Assembly (NCBI GenBank): GCA_031459615.1
Contig: JAVKIE010000019.1
Location: forward strand, 1-17,809
DNA from: Calidihabitans tengchongensis
GTDB taxonomy: Bacteria; Sysuimicrobiota; Sysuimicrobiia; Sysuimicrobiales; Kaftiobacteriaceae
Reading direction: 5' to 3'
Length of the DNA: 17,809 nucleotides
In this document: positions 1 through 9,319 of the stretch, one piece after another
How positions within the stretch are numbered: position 1 is the first letter of the stretch
How the letters are laid out: every line of letters begins with the position of its first letter
Translations under genes and position numbers: made by a program
The notes under the pieces: model-generated
Seen by the model: the letters and a program-made list of their open reading frames with translations, nothing else
What the model was told of the DNA's origin: nothing
Databases searched by the model: none

Positions 1-50
1 TGGCGCCAGGTGCCGATCTCGGGCCCATCCGAGTCCCTGCGAGCTTCCAT
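1..50 (-). CDS. Start of a downstream gene, probable ABC-2 type permease (partial)
   Basis: An ATG at 50-48 overlaps by one base the TGA (52-50) of the preceding DrrA-like ATPase, and the frame stays open for 16 codons to the window edge (M-E-A-R-R-D-S-D-G-P-E-I-G-T-W-R). Such a stop-start overlap indicates translational coupling. In this family a DrrA-type ATPase is normally followed by its DrrB/YbhS-type membrane partner, so that product is inferred from position. The visible residues are too few and too hydrophilic to show a membrane segment. Confidence 0.5.
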   Translation of the reverse strand, partial: MEARRDSDGPEIGTWR

Positions 51-1024
51 CACGACCGCCTCCAGACCCGGGCGTGCAGGCGCATCCGGTCCACGGGAGA
101 CGCTTCCTCGTCCCGGATGGCATGCCCAGTAAGCTTGAGAAACACGTCCTCCAGGGTCGGCCGCTGCACCGTCACCGCCTCCACCCAGCGCGGGAAGGCG
201 CGGACGACCTCGGGGACGAAGGACGCGCCGTCAGACCTCTCCAGGATCACCTTCCCGTCGGTCACCCGGGCATCGGTGCCGAAGCGCTCCCGCAGGGCGG
301 CCGCCAGGGCGGGAGGATCGGGAGCGGTCAGGGTGATGACGTCGCCGCCCACCCGGGCCTTGAGGGCCTCGGGGGTGTCCAGTGCCACCACGCGCCCGTG
401 GTCGATGATCCCGATGCGGTCGCAGTGTTCGGCCTCGTCCATGTAGTGGGTGGTCATGAACACCGTGACCCCCTCCCGCCGCCGCAGGTCCCGCACATAC
501 TCCCAGATGCGGGCGCGGGTCTGGGGGTCCAAACCCAGGGTGGGCTCATCCAGGAACAGGACCCGGGGATGGTGCAGCAGGCCCCGGGCGATCTCCAGCC
601 GCCGTTTCATCCCACCCGAAAACGTCGCTACCAAGGCGCGGCGGCGGTCGGCCAGATCCACCATGGCCAGGACCTCGTCGATCCGCCTCGCCGCCACCGC
701 CGGCGGGACCCCGTACAGCATGGCGTGGAAACGCAGGTTCTGCTCGGCCGTCAGCCGGTTGTCGAGGCTGGGGTCCTGGAAGACGATGCCGATGGACCGG
801 CGCACCTGCTGGGGCTGGCGGACCACGTCGTAGCCGTTGAGGACTGCACGGCCGGCCGTCGGCCGGGCGAGGGTGGCCAGGATCCGGATCGTGGTGGTTT
901 TGCCGGCGCCGTTGGGACCCAGAAAGCCGAAGATCTCGCCCTCCTCGACCGCAAACGTCACCCCCGCCACCGCGGTGACCGGCCCAAAGCGCTTGACCAG
1001 GTCCTCGACGTAGATGATGGCCAC
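50..1024 (-). CDS. DrrA-type ABC transporter ATP-binding protein
   Basis: This is a 324-residue cytoplasmic ATPase of the DrrA/CcmA/YbhF-like family that powers ABC-2 export pumps. Visible motifs are Walker A GPNGAGKT (residues 36-43), the signature FSGGM (135-139), Walker B VLFLDEPT (155-162) followed by the D-loop GLD, and the switch His193 in TTH. The extended C-terminal part of about 100 residues is typical of the drug-resistance subfamily. The start is GTG at 1024, preceded by TGAGG with 5-nt spacing. It lies 7 nt after the MacB-like permease stop and overlaps the next start by one base, so it sits inside the export operon. The family is clear. The substrate is unknown, and its membrane partner lies beyond the window. 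Confidence 0.93.
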   Translation of the reverse strand: MAIIYVEDLVKRFGPVTAVAGVTFAVEEGEIFGFLGPNGAGKTTTIRILATLARPTAGRAVLNGYDVVRQPQQVRRSIGIVFQDPSLDNRLTAEQNLRFHAMLYGVPPAVAARRIDEVLAMVDLADRRRALVATFSGGMKRRLEIARGLLHHPRVLFLDEPTLGLDPQTRARIWEYVRDLRRREGVTVFMTTHYMDEAEHCDRIGIIDHGRVVALDTPEALKARVGGDVITLTAPDPPALAAALRERFGTDARVTDGKVILERSDGASFVPEVVRAFPRWVEAVTVQRPTLEDVFLKLTGHAIRDEEASPVDRMRLHARVWRRS

Positions 1025-1031
1025 CTGAGCC

Positions 1032-2236
1032 TCACTCGTACCGCAGGGCCACGATGGGGTCCAGGGCCGCCGCCCGGCGGGCGGGGTAGTAGCCGAAGAA
1101 GACGCCCACGGCCACCGCGAACGCCAGGGCCAGCAGGACGCCCCCGGGGGCGAGGACCGTCGCCCACCCGAACGCGCGGGTCAGCATCCGCGCGCCTGCC
1201 ACCCCCAGGGCCAGCCCCGCCACCCCGCCGCCCGCGGCCAGCAGGACCGCCTCCGCCAGAAACTGCAGCAGGATGTCCGCCCGGGTGGCGCCCACGGCCT
1301 TGCGCAGGCCGATCTCCCGGGTGCGCTCGGTGACCGAGACCAGCATGATGTTCATGATGCCGATCCCGCCCACCAGCAACGAGACCGCGGCGATCCCGCC
1401 CAGCAGCAGCGTCATGGTGCGGCTCACACCCTCCAGGGCGCCCAGGATGTCCGCCTGGTTGAAGATGCGGAAGTCGTTGTCCTCTCCCGGGCGGAGGCGG
1501 TGGCGCGCCCGCAGGACCTCCTCCACCCTCGCCTGGGCGGCCGACATCTGGTCGGCGCTGCGGACCTTGATGTAGATCTGGCGCACGTTGGTCACGCCGA
1601 ACAGCCGCTTCTGGGCCGTCGACAAGGGAACCAGGACCACGTCGTCGCGGCTGCCGCCGGGGCCGGGGGCGGCCCCTTTGGCCTCCAGAACACCGATGAC
1701 GGTGAACGGGACGCGGTTGATGCGGATCCGGCTGCCCACGGGGTCGGCGTCGGCCGAGCCGAACAGGGTCTCCACCACCGCTGGGCCCAGCACCGCCACC
1801 CGGGCCCGCGTGCGCATGTCCTCGTCGGTGAAGAACGCTCCCCGGACCACGTAGTGGTTGCGCACCTCCTGGTACGACGGGGTGACGCCGATCACCTGGG
1901 TGGCGGTGTTGGCGGACGCGGCCACCACCTGGGCGGTGCGGCCGAACTCTGCGGTCACGTCCTCCACCTGGGGGACCTGTTCCCGCACGGCCAGGGCGTC
2001 CTCCCAGGTGAGGGTCTGGCCGGCCCCCAGACCCAGCTGCACCCCGCCCAAGCCCACGCTGCCCGGGAACACGACCAGCAGGTTGCTGCCCAGCGCCTGC
2101 ACCTGTCGGGCCACCGCGGCGCGGGCACCCGTCCCCAGGGCCAGCATGGCCACCACCGCGGCCACCCCGATGATGACCCCCAGGGCCGTCAGGGCGCTGC
2201 GGAGGGCATTGGCCCGGATCGCCCGCAGGGCCACCT

Positions 2237-2255
<19 letters not shown>
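1032..2255 (-). CDS. MacB-type ABC transporter permease (MacB_PCD plus FtsX)
   Basis: This 407-residue inner-membrane subunit has the MacB/LolCE topology. One N-terminal transmembrane helix (about 21-43) is followed by a large periplasmic domain (about 45-270). Three C-terminal helices then lie near 281-303, 330-352 and 368-390. The conserved stretch after helix 2 includes TEREIG-like TERTREIGLRKAVGA, the usual coupling segment, and the C-terminus ends PARRAAALDPIVALRYE, typical of the family. ATG at 2255 has GGAGG 7 nt upstream and lies inside the end of the ATPase gene (19-nt overlap). In E. coli MacB the ATPase and permease are fused; here they are separate. With the adaptor and TolC-like protein it should form a tripartite mechanotransmission-type exporter. 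The substrate is not predictable. Confidence 0.94.
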
Positions 2256-2955
<700 letters not shown>

Positions 2956-2959
<4 letters not shown>

Positions 2960-4275
2960 CGCCGGCTCCCTCCCGGGGCCTGCCGCGGACCGAACTGCGG
3001 GGTGAACGGCGACCGCCCCTGCACCTCGGGGGACTGCGGCCGGCCGTAGCCCAGGAACACCACCTCGCCTTCGGCCAGCCCCTCGCGCACCTCCACCAGG
3101 CGGCCGTCGGACAGCCCGGCGCGGACCCGGCGAGGCTCCAGACGCCCGTTGCGGACGACGGTCACAGTCGTCCCCCGCACCGCCTCCCGGGGCACCACCA
3201 GCACGTCGGCGGCCCGGGCGACCACAAACTCGGCGTCCACGGTCATCCCCAGCCGCAGAGCCGGCGGCGGATCCTCCAGCGCCACCTTTACCGCGAACTG
3301 GGTGACGTTCTGGTTCACCACCGCCCGGGCGGCGATCCGCACCACCCGGCCGCGGACCGCCTGTTCGGGCAGCGCGTCGGCGGTCAGGGTGACCGGCATG
3401 CCGGGGCGGATGCCAGCCACGTCGGCCTCGTCCACGTACACGGTGGCGTACAGGGGATCCACCCGGGCCAGGACGATGACCAGGGTGCCTCCCACCCCGC
3501 CGCCGCCGATCACGGTCTGGCCCACGTCCACCGCCTTCTGCACTACCACCCCGTCGATGGGCGCGGTGATCCGGGTCTCGCCCAGACGCTCCTCCGCCTG
3601 GCGCAGGGTTGCCCGGACCTGTTGAACCTGCGCGGCGGCCTGCCGCACCGCCGCCTCGGCCTGCGCCACGTCCTCCGGGCGGGGCGTCGCCCGCAGATCC
3701 GCCAGCCGCGCCCGCGCCGCCCGGAGCTGGGATGCGGCGATCTCGACCTCCGCGCGGGCCTGGTCCACCACCGCCTGCGCCACATAGCCCTCGGCCAGCA
3801 GCCGCTCCTGCCGCGCCAGCGTGTCCCGCGCCCGGGCCAGAGTCGCCTCGGCCTGGGCCACGGCCTCGGCGGCCTGGGCGATCTCGGCGGCCGAAGGACC
3901 GGCCCGCAACTGCGCCAGCCGCGCCCGCGCCGACGCCTCCGCCGCCAGGGCCGACTGCAGCGCGGCCCGGGCCGCCTCGGCCGCCGCGCGGGCGTCGGGG
4001 TCGTCCAGCTCGACCAGGACCTGCCCGCGGCGCACCGGCTGCCCTTCGTCCACCGCGACCCGGGTGACCCGCCCCGTGGCCCGCGAGCGCACCTCCACCA
4101 GCGCCGCCGGCTCCACCGTGCCGGTCCCGGTCACGGTCACCGTCACCGTTCCCCGGGTCACCGGCGCCGTCCGCATGGGGGGCGCGGCGGACTGGTCGCT
4201 CCGTCTCCGGGCCAGGGTCAGCGCGGACGCCGCCACCAGCACCATCACCACGCCCGCCACCCACCACCGCCTCAT
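2956..4275 (-). CDS. HlyD/MacA/YbhG-type periplasmic adaptor (membrane fusion protein)
   Basis: This 439-residue adaptor links an inner-membrane ABC pump to the TolC-like channel. A single N-terminal membrane anchor (about 7-22) is followed by half of a lipoyl domain (57-92). A long alpha-helical hairpin (about 93-232) comes next, very rich in Ala, Arg, Glu and Gln. The second lipoyl half contains ITAPIDGVV (about 226-234), and a beta-barrel and membrane-proximal region follow. The hairpin holds two related stretches, RARLAQLRAGP (117 on) and RARLADLRATP (178 on), as in YbhG-like adaptors. The start ATG at 4275 overlaps the TolC-like stop as ATGA, and an upstream in-frame extension is a shadow of the channel gene. 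The tail (about 410-439) is Pro/Gly/Gln-rich and unassigned. It could serve both ABC systems in this operon. Confidence 0.93.
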
Positions 4276-5531
4276 GGCTCGCCTCCCACCACCGGCCTCC
4301 CGATCGCGTGGCGCAGCCGCGCGGCGGCGGCCTGGACGTCGAACTCCGCCTGGATGCGCGCCAGGACGGCGGACTGGAACGTCGCGCGGGCGGCCAGAAC
4401 CTCCACGATCGTCCCCACCCCGGCCTGATAGCGGCCTTCGGCCGCCCGCAGGGCCTCCCCCGCCGCAGCCTCGCTGACCCGGGCCGCGTCCACCCGCGCG
4501 CGGGCGTCGGCCAGCGCCACCCACGCGGTCAGCGCGTCCAGCTCGGCGGCCTGACGCGCCTGAGCCAGCCGGGCCTGGGCCGCCGCCAGGTTGGCCCGCG
4601 CCTCCACCACGGCGGCCTGCGCCCGGCCGCCGTCCACAAGGGGATACGACACGGTGGCCGCCACTTGCCAGGTCAGCGGGCTCCCGTTCAGCAGCCCGGC
4701 GGAGGAGGTAGCCGCCACCACCACGGCCGGACGCGCCTGGGCCTCGGCCAGGGCCAGGGCGGCGCGGGCCGCCTCCACGTCACACTCGGCCCGGCGCACG
4801 TCGGGCCGGTCGCCCGAGCGCGCCACGGCCTCCTCGCGGGTGAGCACAGGCACCGAGGGAGGCTCGGACGGTGCGACCTCCACCGGCTCGGTCAGGGGCA
4901 CTCCCACCGCGGACCGCAGCTGCGCCACAGCGGTGTCCACCTGATTGCGGGCGGCGATCAGATCCACCTCCGCCGCCGCCAGCGCCGCCCGGGCCTGCAG
5001 GACGTCGGCCCGCGCGGCGACGCCGGCTGCGGCCTGCGCTTCGGCCTGGCGCACCTGGGCCCCGGCGCGCTCCACGGCGGCCTCCCGGGCGGTCACCACC
5101 GCCCGCGCCCGCAGCACGGCAAAGTACGCCTGGGCGGCGGCCAGGGCAACGTCCTGCCGGGCCTGCTGCACCGCCGCCTCCGCGGCGCGCACCGCGGCCT
5201 CGGCCTGCTCGACCTGGTAGCGGACCAGCAGGTTCACCAGCTCCAGCGACGCCCGGACCTCGCCGGTGGCGGTCCACGTCGGCGCCGACGGAGCTGCCCG
5301 GGTCGTGCCGTAGGCCGACTCCACCACCACGGCCACCTGGGGGGCGCGGCCGGCGCGGATCTGAGCGAGCCGCGCCCGCGCCGCCTCCAGCGCCTGCCGG
5401 GCGGCCGTCACCGCGGGATGCCTGGCCACCGCCATCTCCACCGCGGCCTGCAATGACACCGCCGGCTGCGCGTGCGCTCCTGACGCCGCCAGCGCCACCA
5501 CCACGGCGACCCCCAGACCTCTGTGCCTCAC
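4272..5531 (-). CDS. TolC-like outer-membrane efflux protein
   Basis: This 419-residue protein belongs to the outer-membrane efflux (OEP/TolC) family, forming the exit channel of a tripartite pump. An N-terminal signal peptide ends near residue 22 (AHA-QP). Two homologous OEP repeats follow, each mostly long Ala/Arg/Gln helices: about 25-200, containing AVEMAVARHPAV, and about 225-410, containing AEGRYQAGVGTIVEVLAARA. The second motif (Y-x-A-G-V-G-T) is a hallmark of the family. The start is GTG at 5531, with GGGAGG about 4 nt upstream. Its stop overlaps the adaptor ATG. It is the first gene of the transporter block, 77 nt after the sensor kinase. Its presence is the best evidence that the organism has an outer membrane. 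Confidence 0.92.
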   Translation of the reverse strand: MRHRGLGVAVVVALAASGAHAQPAVSLQAAVEMAVARHPAVTAARQALEAARARLAQIRAGRAPQVAVVVESAYGTTRAAPSAPTWTATGEVRASLELVNLLVRYQVEQAEAAVRAAEAAVQQARQDVALAAAQAYFAVLRARAVVTAREAAVERAGAQVRQAEAQAAAGVAARADVLQARAALAAAEVDLIAARNQVDTAVAQLRSAVGVPLTEPVEVAPSEPPSVPVLTREEAVARSGDRPDVRRAECDVEAARAALALAEAQARPAVVVAATSSAGLLNGSPLTWQVAATVSYPLVDGGRAQAAVVEARANLAAAQARLAQARQAAELDALTAWVALADARARVDAARVSEAAAGEALRAAEGRYQAGVGTIVEVLAARATFQSAVLARIQAEFDVQAAAARLRHAIGRPVVGGEP

Positions 5532-5567
5532 AGCCCCTCCCGCTCCACGGCCTCGACCACAGAGGCG

Positions 5568-5590
5568 GCGGGCGGGGCCGCTCCGCCCGC
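5568..5590 (-). other. Perfect 8-bp hairpin between kinase and TolC-like gene
   Basis: The arms GCGGGCGG (5568-5575) and CCGCCCGC (5583-5590) pair perfectly around a 7-nt loop. The hairpin lies in the 77-nt gap between the sensor kinase stop and the TolC-like start. No U-tract follows on either strand. It could attenuate or partly terminate transcription between regulatory and transport genes, or stabilise the downstream mRNA. The function is inferred from position only. Confidence 0.4.
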
Positions 5591-5608
5591 GCCCGCCGAC
5601 CCGTATCG

Positions 5609-6784
5609 TCAGGACGCCCGGGCAGGTAGCCGCACGGTGAAGCGGCTGCCCCCTCCCGGCCGGTTCTCCACGGACACCTCCCCGCCGTGGACCTCCACCA
5701 GCCTCTTCACGACGGCCAGCCCCAGCCCGCTCCCTCCGGTGGCGCGGGAGCGGGACGGGTCCGCCCGGTAGAAGGGCTCAAAGACGTGGTCCAGATCGGC
5801 GGGCGGGATGCCGGGGCCCTCGTCATCCACCACCAGCGTCACCCACCGCCGGTCCGCCCGCACCCCATCCCCGACGGTCATCGTCACCTGCCCTCCCGGA
5901 GGCGTGAACCGCACGGCGTTGTGCAGCAGGTTCTGCACCACCTGCCGCATCCGCGCCGGGTCCACGTCGGCGGTCGTGTCGCCCGCGGTCCGCACGTCCA
6001 CCCGGACCTGGCGCTCGCCGATCCACAGCGCCATGGCCTCCACCGACTCCCGGCACAGGTCGGCCAGGTCCACCGGGCGACGGTGCAGCTGCAGCTGTCC
6101 CGCGTCGGCCAGGGTCAGGTCCCGCAGGTCGGTGATCAGCTGGTTGAGCAGGGCGCTCTGGGTGTGCAGCATGGCCACCAGGTCGGGCGTGGGCTCGCGC
6201 ACGCCGTCCAGGATGGCCTCCAAATTCCCCTCGATGATGGCCAGGGGCGTGCGGAGCTCGTGGGCGATGGCGGCCAGCAGCTCCCGGCGCTGCCGCTCGC
6301 TCTCCCGCAGCCGGCGGGCCATCCGGTTGAAGGCCGCGGCCACGTCCTCCAGCTCACCGCCGCCGTGCAGGCGCAGCTCCCGGTCCAGGTGGCCGGCGGC
6401 GACCGCCACCACTGCGTCGTGCAGATCCCGCAGGGGGCGGGACAGGCGGCGCGCCAGAATCACGCCCGCCACGACGGCCAGCAGGCCGGCGGTGCCTCCC
6501 GCCAGCCACAACGACCGGTTGAAGTTGGCCAGAAACACCCGCTGGGACGCGGCGAACAGGGCGGGCTTGACCCCCCGCACGAAGCCCTCCCGCACCGGGC
6601 GAGGCTGGTCCAGCAACCAGGAGACTTCCCCCCGCCGGATGCGCTCGTGGTAGGCGGCGATCTGCCAGGCGGTGATCTGCCGCGCCCAGAAGGCCACCAC
6701 GCCCACCGACAGGAGCGCCACGACCGCAAAGGCCAGGGCCAGCTGGACCTGCAGGGACGGGGACCGGCGCGACGGGCTATCCAT
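5609..6784 (-). CDS. Sensor histidine kinase (BaeS-like, HAMP-HisKA-HATPase)
   Basis: This 391-residue membrane kinase has a first transmembrane helix near 11-33. A short periplasmic sensor of about 55 residues follows, then a second helix near 92-111 and a HAMP domain (about 112-164). The HisKA domain contains His175 in AAIAHELRTP. The HATPase has an N-box (Asn285, Asn289 in QVVQNLLHNA), a G1 box DEGPGIP (321 on) and a G2 box GGSGLGLA (340 on). The ATG at 6784 overlaps the response regulator end by 8 nt, so the pair is co-translated. The small periplasmic loop suggests sensing of a membrane or envelope signal. Being directly upstream of the efflux genes, it probably regulates them, as BaeSR does in enterobacteria. 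The signal itself is unknown. Confidence 0.95.
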   Translation of the reverse strand: MDSPSRRSPSLQVQLALAFAVVALLSVGVVAFWARQITAWQIAAYHERIRRGEVSWLLDQPRPVREGFVRGVKPALFAASQRVFLANFNRSLWLAGGTAGLLAVVAGVILARRLSRPLRDLHDAVVAVAAGHLDRELRLHGGGELEDVAAAFNRMARRLRESERQRRELLAAIAHELRTPLAIIEGNLEAILDGVREPTPDLVAMLHTQSALLNQLITDLRDLTLADAGQLQLHRRPVDLADLCRESVEAMALWIGERQVRVDVRTAGDTTADVDPARMRQVVQNLLHNAVRFTPPGGQVTMTVGDGVRADRRWVTLVVDDEGPGIPPADLDHVFEPFYRADPSRSRATGGSGLGLAVVKRLVEVHGGEVSVENRPGGGSRFTVRLPARAS

Positions 6785-7460
6785 GGGCGGGCGAGACGAA
6801 TTTGTAGCCCGCCCCGTAGACGGTGAGGATGTACCGGGGCTCCCGCGAGGCGGGCTCGATCTTCTGGCGCAGGTTCTTGATGTGGGCGTCGATGGTCCGC
6901 TCGAACCCTTCGAAGGCGTAGCCGTAGACCCGGTCGATCAGCTGCATCCGGGTGAAGACCCGGCCCGGGTGGCCGGCCAGGACCTCCAGCAGCCTCCACT
7001 CGGTGGGCGTGAGGCGCACCACCTCGCCCTGTCGGCGGACCTCCTGGGCGCGGAAGTCGATGGTCAGGTCGCCCACCTGCAGCGCGTCGCGTCCCTCATG
7101 GCGGTTGCGGCGCAGGACCGCCCGCACCCGGGCCGCCACCTCCCGGGGGCTGAAGGGCTTGGTGACGTAGTCGTCGGCCCCCAGCTCCAGGCCCCGGACC
7201 TTGTCCTCCTCCTGGTCCCGCGCCGTCAGCATGATGACCGGGACCGTCGCCGTGGCCCGCAGGCGGCGCAGGACCTCCCACCCGTCCAGACGGGGCAGCA
7301 TGATGTCCAGGACGACCAGATCGGGAAGGACGTCGTCCATCTGGCGCAGCGCCGCTTCGCCGTCGGCGACCGCCAGGACCCGATGGCCGTCGCGCTCCAG
7401 ATACGAGCGCAGCAGAGCCGCGATCTCCGCCTCGTCTTCCACGACCAGGATCGTGGCCAT
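6777..7460 (-). CDS. OmpR/PhoB-family response regulator
   Basis: This 227-residue DNA-binding regulator is partner of the kinase. The receiver domain has acidic residues E8/D9, phospho-acceptor Asp52 (VVLDIMLP), Thr79 and Lys101 (VTKPF). A winged-helix domain (about 128-222) contains RLTPTEWRLLEVL and the recognition segment TIDAHIKNLRQKI, ending in YGAGYKF. The chosen start is ATG at 7460, which gives the usual M-A-T-I-L-V-V-E-D-E beginning. An in-frame GTG at 7466 adds two residues and has GAAG 6 nt upstream, so it is a real alternative. It is the first gene of the minus-strand regulatory and efflux block. The 80 nt upstream show no convincing promoter beyond a TATGGT. Autoregulation is likely from the family, not shown here. 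Confidence 0.96.
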   Translation of the reverse strand: MATILVVEDEAEIAALLRSYLERDGHRVLAVADGEAALRQMDDVLPDLVVLDIMLPRLDGWEVLRRLRATATVPVIMLTARDQEEDKVRGLELGADDYVTKPFSPREVAARVRAVLRRNRHEGRDALQVGDLTIDFRAQEVRRQGEVVRLTPTEWRLLEVLAGHPGRVFTRMQLIDRVYGYAFEGFERTIDAHIKNLRQKIEPASREPRYILTVYGAGYKFVSPAHG

Positions 7461-7547
7461 CGTCACACCGGCGACTTCACCATACCACCGACCGCCGCGC
7501 CCCTGCCAGGACGGCCCCGCAGCGCAGCCCGGACACGCCGGACTGCC

Positions 7548-8525
7548 TCAGGGGCGCACGCCCAGGGTCACCGCCAGTGCCACGCGCTGTCCGCCCCGAA
7601 CGACCACCACTTGCACCCGCTGGCCGGGACGGCGGTCACCGATCGCCACCAGCAGATCGTCCCACGACCGGACAGGCGCTCCGTCCACCTCCACGATCAC
7701 GTCGCCGGGCCGCAGGCCGGCCGACGCCGCGGGGGTACCGGGCAGAACCTGCCGGATCGCCGCCCCCTCCGGTCCCGGGCCGCGGGCGCCCGGGTCGCCG
7801 GCCACACCCAGCCACGCCCGCTCTACCCGGGCGCCGGCGCGCAGCGCCGGCAGAACGTCCCGCACCGCCGCCACAGAGACGGCCAGCCCGCCCCGCCGTC
7901 CGGAGGCATCCACCGAGAAGGCCACCACCACCCCCACGACTTCCGCGCGCACGTTCAGCAGTGGCCCGCCGGACATGCCCGGGCGCGCGGGGATGCTTAC
8001 CCGCAGGAACGCTCCGCGGGCCAGTCCGGGCACGCTGACGTCGGTGCCCACCACCTGCCCGGCCCGCACCTCGTCTGCCCGGGCTCGGGGCGCGACGGCC
8101 ACGACCGGCTCGCCGACCCGCGGCGGCCGGCCGGCCAGGGAGAGGGCGGGCAGATCCGAGGCGGGCACCCGCAGCACGGCCAGATCCCGGGTGGCATCGT
8201 AACCTGCCAGGCGCGCCTCCAGCGGCGTCCGCCCGGACAGCTCGACGCGGATGCCGGCGGCGCGGCGGACGACGTGGGCGGCGGTGAGCAGCCAGCCGTC
8301 CCGATCGATCACGAACGCGCTGCCGGAGACCGGGCGGCCGTCCACCGTCGCCCGCACCACCGCGATCGCCGGTGCCGCCTGCGCCAGGATCGCCTGGGGA
8401 GTCGGGGCGCCGGAGGCCCGCAGCGCCAGCGCCCCTCCCGTCACGATCAGCAGGACGCCGACCGCCGCCAGCACCCCCGGCGGAACCCGTCCGCCGTTAC
8501 GACCTGGACCCAGGGGCCTCACCAT
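7548..8525 (-). CDS. HtrA/DegP-like membrane-anchored trypsin-type serine protease with PDZ domain
   Basis: This 325-residue S1C protease has one N-terminal hydrophobic anchor (about 16-36), so its catalytic domain faces the periplasm. The triad is visible: His84 in LLTAAHVV, Asp114 in TRDLAVLRV, Ser185 in PGMSGGPLL. A single C-terminal PDZ domain (about 240-322) contains AASAGLRPGDVIVEVDG. The nucleophile motif reads GMSGGP where GNSGGP is usual. ATG at 8525 is only 2 nt from GGAGG. The next codon is GTG (8522) at a better 5-nt spacing and may be the real start. It lies 37 nt after the YceI gene and is probably the last gene of that operon. The likely role is envelope protein quality control or regulated cleavage; the target is unknown. 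Confidence 0.92.
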   Translation of the reverse strand: MVRPLGPGRNGGRVPPGVLAAVGVLLIVTGGALALRASGAPTPQAILAQAAPAIAVVRATVDGRPVSGSAFVIDRDGWLLTAAHVVRRAAGIRVELSGRTPLEARLAGYDATRDLAVLRVPASDLPALSLAGRPPRVGEPVVAVAPRARADEVRAGQVVGTDVSVPGLARGAFLRVSIPARPGMSGGPLLNVRAEVVGVVVAFSVDASGRRGGLAVSVAAVRDVLPALRAGARVERAWLGVAGDPGARGPGPEGAAIRQVLPGTPAASAGLRPGDVIVEVDGAPVRSWDDLLVAIGDRRPGQRVQVVVVRGGQRVALAVTLGVRP

Positions 8526-8562
8526 CTCCTCCCGCCGTTTTCCGCGGTTCAGCCGATCCCGC

Positions 8563-9210
8563 TCAGGGGGCCGGCCGGGCCACGAAGCGCACCTCGATCT
8601 CCACCTCGTTCTGGGCCCGCAGCACGCCCAAGATCGACGGAGGCTCGAATCCGAAGTCGGTCATCAAGATCCGGGCGGTGGCCACGCCCCGCAGCTCCTG
8701 CCCTGTCAGGCGCACGGTAGCCGCAAATGTCACCGGTCTGACCACCTCCCGGATTTTCAAGTCGCCCGTGACGCGCAGCGACACCTCGCGGCCGTCCTCG
8801 TACCGCGCCGGCAGGCCGTCGATCCGGGTCGACGTGAACTCGGCCGTCGGAAAGCGCGCCGACTCCAGCCAGCGCTCGCGGATGGCGGCGTCCCGGCGGG
8901 GGCTGTCGGAGCGCAGCTGGCTGATGTCCACCTGGATCGGACCCACACGGCTGTTGGCGGGAGAGGCGCGGTCCACCAGGATCTCCCCCCGCACCGCGGT
9001 GGTCACTCCCACGGCGACGTTGAACCGATTGCCCTCCCGGAACAGCGTCTCGCCGACCCGGTACAGCGCCTGGGATTCCCCCGGCACCAGCACGAAGCGC
9101 TGGACGGCCGCCGGCGCCGCGGCCCCGGAGACGCCTGCGCCGCCCGCCAGCGCAGACCCGAGGACGATCACTGCGGCGACGATCCCGCCCGCGCGGCGCG
9201 CACCCGTCAT
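8563..9210 (-). CDS. YceI-family exported lipid/quinone-binding protein
   Basis: This 215-residue protein has a signal peptide (hydrophobic about 9-32 after RR) and a YceI lipocalin-like beta-barrel. Recognisable family stretches are RGEILVDRASP, VDISQLRSDSPRRDAAIRERWLE (102-118 area), ARFPTAEFTSTRI and GDLKIREVVRPVTF, with a C-terminal beta-strand EVEIEVRFVARP. YceI proteins bind polyisoprenoid or quinone-like amphiphiles in the periplasm. The start was set at ATG 9210 because GGAGG lies 6 nt upstream; ATG 9213 directly before it is the alternative, and longer in-frame extension upstream has no support. It follows the intradiol dioxygenase after a 109-nt gap with two hairpins. Its ligand is not predictable from sequence, but neighbours suggest a quinone or phenolic link. 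Confidence 0.9.
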   Translation of the reverse strand: MTGARRAGGIVAAVIVLGSALAGGAGVSGAAAPAAVQRFVLVPGESQALYRVGETLFREGNRFNVAVGVTTAVRGEILVDRASPANSRVGPIQVDISQLRSDSPRRDAAIRERWLESARFPTAEFTSTRIDGLPARYEDGREVSLRVTGDLKIREVVRPVTFAATVRLTGQELRGVATARILMTDFGFEPPSILGVLRAQNEVEIEVRFVARPAP

Positions 9211-9229
9211 CATCCACCTCCACCCCATG

Positions 9230-9283
9230 GGGCGGGCGAGCCCCGACCCGCCCGCAGTGTCCCCCGGAGATGGTGGCCGGGGG
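9230..9283 (-). other. Two GC-rich hairpins between dioxygenase and YceI genes
   Basis: Arms GGGCGGG (9230-9236) and CCCGCCC (9247-9253), and arms CCCCCGG (9261-9267) and CCGGGGG (9277-9283), each make perfect 7-bp stems in the 109-nt gap. Neither has a U-tract on the minus strand. They may terminate or attenuate transcription so that YceI is expressed at a different level from the upstream genes, or process the mRNA. The function is inferred. Confidence 0.35.
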
Positions 9284-9319
9284 ATGTGAAGAACCCGTGA
9301 AATGCGAGAGGTGATCCGA

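Noticed and set aside
2960..4267. Upstream extension of the MacB-type ATPase frame
   Set aside because: It is a Gly/Arg/Ala-rich shadow of the adaptor gene. ATPase homology begins at the GTG at 2959 that overlaps the adaptor stop.
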